A stretch of 8,445 nt of DNA, taken from a bacterium (lineage in GTDB: Bacteria > Patescibacteriota > Minisyncoccia > Minisyncoccales > Minisyncoccaceae). Where the stretch lies: assembly GCA_023229485.1 (NCBI GenBank), contig JALNZJ010000007.1, forward strand, positions 4,501-12,945, given 5' to 3'. Both the position numbers and the translations under genes were made by a program. The notes under the pieces are model-generated. The model worked only from the letters and a program-made list of their open reading frames with translations. It had not been told where the DNA came from and ran no database searches. The first letter of the stretch is position 1. Each line of letters opens with the position of its first letter. Shown here in pieces: positions 1 through 5,430 of this stretch.

Positions 1-267
1 TTTATTGAAGTTTTAAAAGATGTTTCATTTCGGATTGCCCCGATAGATAAAGCAGAGGCAATAAAAATGATTAAAGAAATCAAAGGATATAAAATACTTG
101 AGGGCTATCGAACAGGAGAAGACGTGAATGTTTCAAAAATCGCCGATATTTTAGTAAATCTATCTAAAATGTCTATGAAAGAAGAATACATTATCGGAAT
201 GGACTTAAATCCAGTGATTGTAAATAAGGATTATGCAAAATTAGCTGACTTTAGAATAATAATTTAG
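1..267 (+). CDS. acdB: ADP-forming acetyl-CoA synthetase beta subunit (ATP-grasp), C-terminal fragment
   Basis: The frame is open from the first base of the window, so this is the 3' end of a gene that starts upstream; 88 residues are visible. They match the end of the ATP-grasp domain of ADP-forming acyl-CoA synthetases: an EVLKDVSFRIAPI strand, then the helix and 'GYR' turn (EIKGYKILEGYR), and the D-x-NP-V-I-V metal/nucleotide-loop motif (MDLNPVIV) near the end. In this family the beta subunit binds ADP and carries a phosphohistidine shuttle; the N-terminal part with that histidine is outside the window. It ends in TAG, the only TAG stop among the genes here, and the alpha subunit starts four bases later, so the two are surely co-transcribed. 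An internal ATG at 67 is not the real start, because conserved sequence continues upstream of it. Confidence 0.88.
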   Translation, partial: FIEVLKDVSFRIAPIDKAEAIKMIKEIKGYKILEGYRTGEDVNVSKIADILVNLSKMSMKEEYIIGMDLNPVIVNKDYAKLADFRIII

Positions 268-271
268 TTTT

Positions 272-1642
272 ATGTCAATATTAAAAACATTTGACAATAT
301 ATTTGATCCAAAAACTGTTGCCATAGTCGGTGCTAGCGAAGAAAAAGGAACAGTCGGTTTTGGTCTTGCGAGTAATTTAATAAAGGGATCAAAAAAAAGA
401 AACATTTATTTTGTTAATCCTTTCGACAAGGAGATATTTGGTGAACAAGCCTACGATAAAGTAACTGACATTAAGGGAAAAATTGATTTAGTTGTTATTG
501 CTGTTCCTGCCAAAATTGTTTTGCAAATCGTAAAGGATTGTATAAGTAAAAAAGTTGGAGGCGTAATAATAGTTTCATCTGGCTTTGGAGAACTTGGCGA
601 AGATGGAAAGAAAAAGGAAAACGAAATAGTAAAATTATTGCGAACAGCGAAGATACCATTGATTGGACCAAATTGTCTGGGGGTATTGAATTCTAGAGTA
701 GATTTTAATGCCTCATTTGCCCCGATTTCTCCGCTTAAAGGTAATATTGCTTTTTTATCACAATCTGGGGCACTACTAAACTCATTAATGGACACAATGA
801 ATGCTCAAGGATTGGGTTTCTCAAAATTAGTTTCGTACGGAAACGAAGCGGACTTAGATTTGTCCGATTTTCTCTTGTATCTTAAAGATGACAAAGATAC
901 TAAAGTTATTTGTCTTTATATTGAGGGCATAAAAGATGGTCACAAGTTTATGGAAATAGCAAAAGAAGTCACACTTAAAAAACCAATTTTAGTAATCAAG
1001 TCTGGGAGGAGTAGTGCGGGACAAAAAGCAGCCGCAACTCATACCGGAAGTATCGCTGGAGACTATCAAGTATATGAAACCGCCTTCAAGCAATCAGGCG
1101 TTGTTTTAGTTGAAACACTGGAAGACCTTTTTGATTCTGCGAAAGCGTTGGTTATGCAACCACGATGCACAAATGGAATCGGGATTGTTACCAATGGTGG
1201 TGGTGCTGGAGTGTTGACTGTTGATTATTGCGATATTGAAGGAGTTGTCTTGCCTGAAATAAACGAGGAAGACATTAAAAAAATTGACAAGCGAGGAGTT
1301 TTAAATTCTATTCCTGTTAAAAGAAATCCGCTAGACCTGATTGGAGACGCCCTGCCAGATAGGTATTGTGCTGGGATTAATGCATTTTTAGCTCAAGAAA
1401 AAATTCAGGGATTAATAGTAATAGAAACAACACAGATAATGACGGAACCGCTTGAAAATGCAAAAATAATAATTGAAATGAAAAAGAAGTATCCAAAAAA
1501 ACCAATAGTTTGTTGTTTTCTTGGTGGAGATTTGGTAGTAGAAGCAACAAAACTATTAGAAAAAAACGATATTCCAAATTATTCTGAATTAAGGCGAGCA
1601 GTAAGAGCTATAAAAAATTTAATTAAAAATGAACATGAATAA
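272..1642 (+). CDS. acdA: ADP-forming acetyl-CoA synthetase alpha subunit
   Basis: This 456-residue protein has the usual length of a free-standing alpha subunit of ADP-forming acyl-CoA synthetase (acetyl-CoA + ADP + Pi to acetate + CoA + ATP), a cytoplasmic route of substrate-level phosphorylation. Domain order is normal. An N-terminal CoA-binding Rossmann domain (VGASEEKGTVGFGL, then IGPNCLGVLNS) is followed by a succinyl-CoA-ligase-like domain starting at SQSGALLNS. The motif AATHTGSIAG places the phosphorylated histidine at residue 257, the position of the catalytic histidine in the Pyrococcus furiosus enzyme. A third CoA-ligase domain (IVTNGGGAGVLTVDYC onward) completes it. The start lies four bases after the beta-subunit stop, with no Shine-Dalgarno sequence. 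Acetate is the likely product, but the sequence alone does not exclude other acyl-CoA substrates. Confidence 0.93.
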   Translation: MSILKTFDNIFDPKTVAIVGASEEKGTVGFGLASNLIKGSKKRNIYFVNPFDKEIFGEQAYDKVTDIKGKIDLVVIAVPAKIVLQIVKDCISKKVGGVIIVSSGFGELGEDGKKKENEIVKLLRTAKIPLIGPNCLGVLNSRVDFNASFAPISPLKGNIAFLSQSGALLNSLMDTMNAQGLGFSKLVSYGNEADLDLSDFLLYLKDDKDTKVICLYIEGIKDGHKFMEIAKEVTLKKPILVIKSGRSSAGQKAAATHTGSIAGDYQVYETAFKQSGVVLVETLEDLFDSAKALVMQPRCTNGIGIVTNGGGAGVLTVDYCDIEGVVLPEINEEDIKKIDKRGVLNSIPVKRNPLDLIGDALPDRYCAGINAFLAQEKIQGLIVIETTQIMTEPLENAKIIIEMKKKYPKKPIVCCFLGGDLVVEATKLLEKNDIPNYSELRRAVRAIKNLIKNEHE

Positions 1643-1733
1643 ACAATCAGGAAATATTGTTGCCTTAGTTTTAGATATCCTTTTTATTATTTTTTTACTT
1701 ATCGTTACTCTCGTTACTCTTTTTGGTCACTAA
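1629..1733 (+). CDS. possible 34-residue single-span membrane peptide
   Basis: A short frame starts with ATG at 1629 (or a second ATG at 1635), overlaps the last 14 bases of acdA in another frame, and ends with TAA at 1731. The translation has a short polar N-terminus (MNMNKQSGN), then an uninterrupted hydrophobic stretch of about 22 residues (IVALVLDILFIIFLL and onward), and ends FGH. That is the shape of a small transmembrane peptide. There is no Shine-Dalgarno sequence, but its neighbours lack one too. T-rich DNA readily gives hydrophobic codons by chance, so the call is tentative. If real, it would be co-translated with acdA and lie 21 bases before the sugar kinase. I recognise no family. 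Confidence 0.35.
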   Translation: MNMNKQSGNIVALVLDILFIIFLLIVTLVTLFGH

Positions 1734-1754
1734 TAATTTAACATATATTTTAAA

Positions 1755-2747
1755 ATGTTTGACGTAATTACTTTTGGATCTGCGGCATGGGATATTGCCT
1801 TGAATCTGCCCAAAACTAGAATAAAAAAAGAAACAAATCTTATTGTTGATAAAGGGATATTTTTCAATCTTGGATCAAAAATTGATATCGCTAATATAAA
1901 CACTAATTTTGGAGGAGGTGGAATAAATACCGCTACTACTTTTAGCTACCAAGGATTAAAAACTGCCTATTGTGGAGCAGTCGGGGATGATATTGGAGGC
2001 AGGGAAATATTAAATTACTTAAAAAAAGCAAGAATAAATTCATCATTAGTACAAGTAGCTTTAGAAAAAAAGACTAACACTTCAGTAATCTTAATTCCAT
2101 CAAATCAGGACAGGACTATTTTGGTGTATCGTGGAGCATCGGATTGTTTGCAAGAAAAAGACTTGGATTGGAAAAAGTTAAACTCAAAATGGTTTTTCTT
2201 AGCACCCTTATCGGGAAAATTAAGCCTTATTACCGAAAAGATTTTAGAATATGCTAAAAGTAAGAATATAAAATGTGCCGTAAATCTAGGATCAACTCAA
2301 TTATCTTTTTCTAAACCAAAATTAAAAGCTATTTTAGATAAGACCGATATTCTTTTAATGAACTTAGAAGAAGCCTCTGTTTTAACTAAAATTAATTATA
2401 GCGATGAAAGAAAAATAATTAAAGAAGTTAAAAAGATGTGTAATGGCATAGTTGTTGTTACCGATGGAGAATATGGAGTTTCGGTAATTTGTGGCGACAA
2501 AATTTATAAAGCAGCTGGAAAAAAAATAAAACCAGTTGACACTACAGGTGCTGGGGATGCCTTTGCCTCAGCTTTTGTATCAGCCTTAATACGGGATGAA
2601 CATGATATTGAGCGTGCATTAAAGCTAGGTATTACAAATGCAAAGCATTGCTTGTTAGAGATGGGTTCGACTAATGGTTTACTTACGAAAAAAGAAAATA
2701 ATTTGGTAGAAAAAGAAGAAATCAGTATAGAAATATTTGATTTATAA
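1755..2747 (+). CDS. PfkB-family (ribokinase-like) carbohydrate kinase
   Basis: This 330-residue protein belongs to the PfkB/ribokinase family, which transfers a phosphate, usually from ATP, to a hydroxymethyl group of a sugar, nucleoside or sugar phosphate. It opens with a beta strand (VITFGSAAWDIAL) and has the N-terminal glycine signature FGGGGINTATTF around residues 52-63. A substrate-lid region (YCGAVGDDIGGREI) follows. The C-terminal signature DTTGAGDAF starts at Asp262, and Asp268 is the predicted catalytic base. The segment GSKIDIANINTNF ahead of the glycine motif resembles PfkB proteins seen in CPR bacteria and archaea, but it does not fix the substrate; ribose, ribose-1-phosphate, adenosine or a hexose are all possible. 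It follows the acetyl-CoA synthetase genes on the same strand with no terminator between, so it is probably in the same transcript. The start ATG is the first in frame and has no Shine-Dalgarno sequence. Confidence 0.9.
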   Translation: MFDVITFGSAAWDIALNLPKTRIKKETNLIVDKGIFFNLGSKIDIANINTNFGGGGINTATTFSYQGLKTAYCGAVGDDIGGREILNYLKKARINSSLVQVALEKKTNTSVILIPSNQDRTILVYRGASDCLQEKDLDWKKLNSKWFFLAPLSGKLSLITEKILEYAKSKNIKCAVNLGSTQLSFSKPKLKAILDKTDILLMNLEEASVLTKINYSDERKIIKEVKKMCNGIVVVTDGEYGVSVICGDKIYKAAGKKIKPVDTTGAGDAFASAFVSALIRDEHDIERALKLGITNAKHCLLEMGSTNGLLTKKENNLVEKEEISIEIFDL

Positions 2748-2773
2748 AGTTTTGTCTCAGCTTCAACCTTGTT

Positions 2774-2801
2774 TATTTTACTTGCAAAAAACAATAAAAT
2801 A
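2774..2801 (+). terminator. weak AT-rich hairpin after the sugar kinase
   Basis: Twenty-six bases after the kinase stop, TATTTTA (2774-2780) can pair with TAAAATA (2795-2801), and an inner TTG (2782-2784) with CAA (2792-2794) across a one-base bulge. The loop is A-rich. A T-rich but interrupted tract follows. It could end the acd-pfkB transcript, but it is AT-only in its outer stem and would be a poor terminator. The rest of the 150-base gap before L25 shows nothing convincing. Confidence 0.25.
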
Positions 2802-2897
2802 GGTTATTCTTTTCAATATTAAGAAAAATTTTAATTTTCTGTTGTTTCTAATTGAAATTGCGGGATTTAGACAATAATTAAGTTAAGAAAATATAGT

Positions 2898-3500
2898 ATG
2901 ATTTCATTGAAAGCTACCAAAAGGGCTGACAGATGCAGCAGTATTGATATGATTCCTGCGGTTTTGTATGGTCCAAGTATCGAAAATATTAATTTAGAAG
3001 TCGATGGTAAAGAATTTGAAAAAGTTTTTAAATCTGCTGGAGAGTCCTTGATCGAGCTTGAAGTAGATGGAAAAAAATATTCTGTAATGATTTATGACAC
3101 ACAGCATGATCCAATGACTATCGGAGTTATTCATGCTGATTTTTATCAACCTGATTTAAAACATGAAGTTGAAACAGAAATTCCTTTAGAATTAATTGGT
3201 ATCGCTCCTGCAGTTAGTCTTGGAGGAACAATTATTACCAATTTACACGAGTTGACCGTAAAAGCACTACCAAAGGATTTGCCAGCTAAAATAGAAGTAG
3301 ATGTCTCCGGATTAGTAGCTTTTGGGAATCATATCATGGTTAAAGATTTGAAATTACCCAAGGGAGTAACTGCAGTAAGCCACAGCGACGAGGTAATTGT
3401 TCAGATTGTGACTCCAGCAAATGTTGAAGTTGAATTAGCTCCTCTCGTAGCAGACACCGAAGTAACTACTCCTGAAGAGGAAAAGAAGGAAACTGAATAA
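2898..3500 (+). CDS. rplY: 50S ribosomal protein L25, long CTC/TL5 form
   Basis: This 200-residue protein is L25 in its two-domain form. The N-terminal 5S-rRNA-binding beta-barrel is seen in LKATKRAD, IPAVLYG, the VDGKEFEKVFKSAGES helix, and the HDPMTIGVIHADF hallmark near residue 80. The C-terminal TL5/CTC domain follows (EIPLELIGIAPAVSLGGTI, then KALPKDLPAKIEVDVSGL) with an acidic, lysine-containing tail (EEEKKETE). The function is binding of 5S rRNA in the large subunit. Oddly, the stretch between LKATKRAD and IPAVLYG is about nine residues shorter than usual and has lost the conserved basic 'RRLR' segment. Met18 directly precedes IPAVLYG, but the conserved LKA-x-x-R upstream supports the first ATG as start. 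No Shine-Dalgarno sequence is present. A strong terminator follows, so L25 is the last gene of its unit. Confidence 0.93.
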   Translation: MISLKATKRADRCSSIDMIPAVLYGPSIENINLEVDGKEFEKVFKSAGESLIELEVDGKKYSVMIYDTQHDPMTIGVIHADFYQPDLKHEVETEIPLELIGIAPAVSLGGTIITNLHELTVKALPKDLPAKIEVDVSGLVAFGNHIMVKDLKLPKGVTAVSHSDEVIVQIVTPANVEVELAPLVADTEVTTPEEEKKETE

Positions 3501-3560
3501 TTTTGAAAATTGAATTAAATATCGTCTAGATTTTTTTAAAGAAAATAAAGAGGGAATAAT

Positions 3561-3593
3561 AAAAAAAGTGCAAATTTTGCACTTCTTTTTTTT
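3561..3593 (+). terminator. rho-independent terminator after rplY
   Basis: An inverted repeat GTGCAAA / TTTGCAC, extended outward by AA/TT and an A-run facing a T-run, is followed by eight consecutive T residues (3586-3593). It lies 60 bases after the L25 stop. The flanking A-run (3561-3567) means it could also stop transcription from the opposite strand. Confidence 0.85.
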
Positions 3594-3599
3594 ATTTAA

Positions 3600-3627
3600 T
3601 TGCTGTATAATTACTATGTTATATAAT
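3600..3627 (+). promoter_or_regulatory. sigma-70-type promoter of the secreted transglycosylase gene
   Basis: A perfect TATAAT at 3622-3627 sits 16 bases downstream of TTGCTG (3600-3605, three of six consensus bases). A second TATAAT at 3606-3611 may be an alternative -10. The start would be near 3634, giving a leader of about 15 bases. It lies just after the rplY terminator, so the next gene is an independent unit. Confidence 0.6.
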
Positions 3628-3648
3628 AAGTAATTTTATTTTGAAAGA

Positions 3649-5070
3649 ATGAATTGTCTAAAAAAGAAAACATTTTTTTTATTTCTAATTTTTTTACTTT
3701 CTCCAATTTCTCAGATTATTGCTGCTTACGACATGACTGCTATGTGTGATTCTGGCAAATGGGAAACAGAATGTACAAAAATATCAAAAGAAGAATGTGA
3801 AAAACTTTGCAACGATTGTCTGGCATATTTGAACGAAAAAGGAAAAAAAGTTCAAGCAGAAATTAACGATACCGGATCAAAAAAGAAAACGCTGCAGAAT
3901 CAAGTAAGTTCGCTCAGTAAAAAAATAAAAAATCTTGAAAATCAAATATCTCAATCAAAAATAGCGATTAGAGTTTTTGGAGACCAGATTGACGATACTA
4001 TGAAATCCATTGATGAAACAACCGTTAGTATTAGTGGGCAACAACAAGAAATTTCTGAAATATTACGTGCCGCAAAAGAAGAAGATGAGAAGTCTTTTTT
4101 TGAAATTTTAGTATCCAGTAATACCTTGGCTGATTTTTTTGATAATATGCTTTATCTAGAAACCTTAGGGCAAAAAAATAAAGATATTTTAGAAAATCTT
4201 GAAAGTCTTAATACGACTTTAGTTGGCAAAAAAACTACACTAGAAGAGCAAACAGATCAACTTAAAAATCTTGTCATAGTTCAAGGTGAACAAAAGGCAG
4301 AAACAGATGAAACAAAAAAAGACAGAGAGTATTACTTAGGGCTTACTGAAAAAGAATATCAAGCAAAGCTTGCAGAAAAAAAGGATTTAGATAAAAAAGC
4401 AGCTAAGATTAGCAGTGCCTTGTTTGAACTTGCTGACACAGAGGGTGGCGGTATTGCTTTTGGTGAGGCTGCTAAGCTAGCTAAATTTGCGGAAAACATG
4501 ACAGGAGTTAAGGCCGCCCTTATACTTGCTATTATTCATCAAGAATCATATAGAAATGGATTATATGGAGGGAATGTTGGGCAGTGTTACTTAACAGATT
4601 TTGATACGGGAAATGGTACAAGTCTTGCTGGTGCATATAAGCCCAGAGTTATGAATCCGACTAGAGACGTTCCAGTTTTCTTAGATGTCGTAAAGGCACT
4701 TGGAAAAGATCCAAAGAAAACTCCAGTTTCATGCTGGATACCAATGTACACAAAAGGTTCTCCTTATGGTTGGGGAGGGGCAATGGGGCCAGCTCAATTT
4801 ATTGCAGCTACTTGGAAATCAGTCAGGTCTGATGTTGAGTCTATTCTTGGAAAGGCTGCTAATCCATGGGCTATTAAAGACGCATTCTTGGCATCTGCGG
4901 TGTTGCTTAAAAAGAATGGTGGTATTGCCGATCCGTATACTGCTGCTTGTAGATATTACGCAGGACAGTGTAATGTAGCAGGTAAGGGGTATGCCAATAG
5001 TGTTACCGCAAGAATGAAAACCTATCAACAGGATTTGGACATATTAGTCGAGGCAGGTATTTTAAAATAA
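3649..5070 (+). CDS. secreted coiled-coil protein with C-terminal lytic transglycosylase domain
   Basis: The 473-residue protein begins with a signal peptide (three lysines at 5-7, a hydrophobic core TFFLFLIFLL, and probable cleavage near Ala25/26). A short Cys-rich segment follows (C33, C42, C50, C54, C57). Residues about 70-265 are a long coiled coil of the PcsB/CwlO/EnvC type, including the FFEILVSSNTLADFFD turn that marks this family. The C-terminal domain (about 275-460) resembles SLT/MltB-type lytic murein transglycosylases, which cleave peptidoglycan glycan strands. The likely catalytic glutamate is Glu299 in IIHQES, and GAMGPAQF (377-384) matches the conserved 'GAMGxxQF' block. Between them lies about 75 residues, longer than in simple SLT domains, with C313 and C362; C434 and C441 lie further on. 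These suggest extracytoplasmic disulfides. The gene stands alone between its own promoter and terminator. Role in wall remodelling or division is inferred. Confidence 0.87.
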   Translation: MNCLKKKTFFLFLIFLLSPISQIIAAYDMTAMCDSGKWETECTKISKEECEKLCNDCLAYLNEKGKKVQAEINDTGSKKKTLQNQVSSLSKKIKNLENQISQSKIAIRVFGDQIDDTMKSIDETTVSISGQQQEISEILRAAKEEDEKSFFEILVSSNTLADFFDNMLYLETLGQKNKDILENLESLNTTLVGKKTTLEEQTDQLKNLVIVQGEQKAETDETKKDREYYLGLTEKEYQAKLAEKKDLDKKAAKISSALFELADTEGGGIAFGEAAKLAKFAENMTGVKAALILAIIHQESYRNGLYGGNVGQCYLTDFDTGNGTSLAGAYKPRVMNPTRDVPVFLDVVKALGKDPKKTPVSCWIPMYTKGSPYGWGGAMGPAQFIAATWKSVRSDVESILGKAANPWAIKDAFLASAVLLKKNGGIADPYTAACRYYAGQCNVAGKGYANSVTARMKTYQQDLDILVEAGILK

Positions 5071-5080
5071 AATTAATTTA

Positions 5081-5112
5081 AAAAAAGCCTAGTTTTATAA
5101 GCTAGGCTTTTT
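5081..5112 (+). terminator. strong, possibly bidirectional terminator
   Basis: AAAAAGCCTAG and CTAGGCTTTTT form an 11-bp stem with a nine-base loop (5093-5101), beginning about a dozen bases after the transglycosylase stop. The T-run on each strand lets it act in both directions. It separates this gene from the convergent tRNA unit on the minus strand. Confidence 0.9.
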
Positions 5113-5163
5113 AATTATTCAAAATTTTCTTATAATTCCACTATTTCGTTTTTATTTCCTAAC

Positions 5164-5184
5164 AAAAAAAGAACCGAAGTCCTT
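5164..5184 (-). terminator. UUCG-tetraloop terminator of the tRNA unit
   Basis: Read on the minus strand, AAGGAC-TTCG-GTTCTT is a 6-bp stem (one G-U pair) closed by a C(UUCG)G tetraloop, followed by a run of seven T residues counting the last stem bases separately. It starts four bases after the 3' end of the second tRNA, so it ends the tRNA transcript. The remaining bases 5113-5163 between it and the convergent terminator hold nothing I recognise. Confidence 0.82.
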
Positions 5185-5188
5185 AATA

Positions 5189-5262
5189 TGGGTTAGCCGA
5201 GATTTGAACTCGGGATCTCAATCCTTTAGAGTGGTGCGTTCTACCTACTAAACTACTAACCC
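5189..5262 (-). tRNA. tRNA-like gene with CUA at the anticodon position and an unpaired anticodon stem
   Basis: On the minus strand the acceptor GGGTTAG/CTAACCC pairs perfectly. The D arm is textbook (GTTT-AGTAGGTA-GAAC, with G18G19), and the T arm CCGAG-TTCAAAT-CTCGG is perfect. The discriminator is A73 and no CCA is encoded. The anticodon loop at the normal position reads CTCTAAA, with C32, U33, A37 and A38, which gives anticodon CUA (5227-5229), the complement of the UAG stop codon. However, the flanking CACCA and GGATT do not form a stem: only two of five pairs match. The best alternative is four pairs (CACC with GG..TG) with a two-base bulge and an eight-base loop. The region between T stem and D arm is one base longer than usual. 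It could be a degenerating tRNA, an unusual functional one, or a sequence error. Isotype is undetermined. Confidence 0.7.
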
Positions 5263-5265
5263 AAA

Positions 5266-5337
5266 CAGGCTGAGTTGGAATTGAACCAACGAACTTACGA
5301 TTATCAATCGTATGCTTTTCTCCTAAGCTACCAGCCT
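5266..5337 (-). tRNA. tRNA-Ile (anticodon GAU)
   Basis: The minus strand folds into a full cloverleaf: acceptor AGGCTGG/TCAGCCT (one G-U pair at 7-66), D stem GCTT/AAGC, anticodon stem TACGA/TCGTA with loop TTGATAA (anticodon GAT at 5303-5305), variable loop AGTTC, and T arm GTTGG-TTCAATT-CCAAC. The A1-U72 start AGGCT and the GAU anticodon are as in E. coli tRNA-Ile. Two oddities appear. The D loop has only seven bases (AGGAGAA), with GG directly after A14, and the discriminator is G rather than the A73 expected for isoleucine tRNAs. CCA is not encoded. It is the first gene of a two-tRNA transcript, three bases before the next tRNA. Confidence 0.88.
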
Positions 5338-5355
5338 AATTAATTTACTGGTTTA

Positions 5356-5383
5356 CTTCTATCATATTTGTATTAAAAGTCAA
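5356..5383 (-). promoter_or_regulatory. promoter of the two-tRNA unit
   Basis: On the minus strand TTGACT (5378-5383, five of six consensus bases) is followed after 16 bases by TAGAAG (5356-5361, four of six). The predicted start is about 10-12 bases before the mature tRNA-Ile 5' end. Together with the downstream UUCG terminator it makes a self-contained tRNA operon. Confidence 0.5.
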
Positions 5384-5402
5384 GAACCATTAGTCTAAAA
5401 AA

Positions 5403-5430
5403 TAAAACAGACTCTTACGAGCCTGCTTTT
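5403..5430 (-). terminator. terminator after prfA
   Basis: Immediately after the prfA stop on the minus strand, CAGGCTC and GAGTCTG pair (7 bp, one G-U) around a GTAA loop. The stem is extended by A-run/T-run pairing and followed by T-rich sequence. The flanking A-run could allow some function in the other direction as well. Confidence 0.8.

Noticed and set aside
451..795. Open frame on the minus strand inside acdA (114 codons), and similar ones at 1377-1577, 2504-2794 and 6863-7255
   Set aside because: They are antisense to clear, conserved genes, show low-complexity Ser/Leu/Phe-rich composition and no recognisable motif.
2868..2897. TAGACA and TATAGT with 18-base spacing just before rplY
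   Set aside because: The transcript would start inside the coding region, after the ATG that begins the conserved LKATKRAD segment. TTGAAA at 2852-2857 with AATAAT at 2873-2878 has a spacing of only 15. No promoter could be chosen.
4700..4978. Plus-strand frame of 92 codons within the transglycosylase gene, and a minus-strand one at 4819-5028
   Set aside because: Both lie in the conserved catalytic domain of the real gene and have no independent support.
5189..5262. Pyrrolysine tRNA, because of the CUA anticodon and CTCTAAA loop
   Set aside because: tRNA-Pyl has a very small D loop, a short variable loop and a long anticodon stem. This gene has a standard D arm with GG and a six-base variable region, and no pyl genes are nearby.
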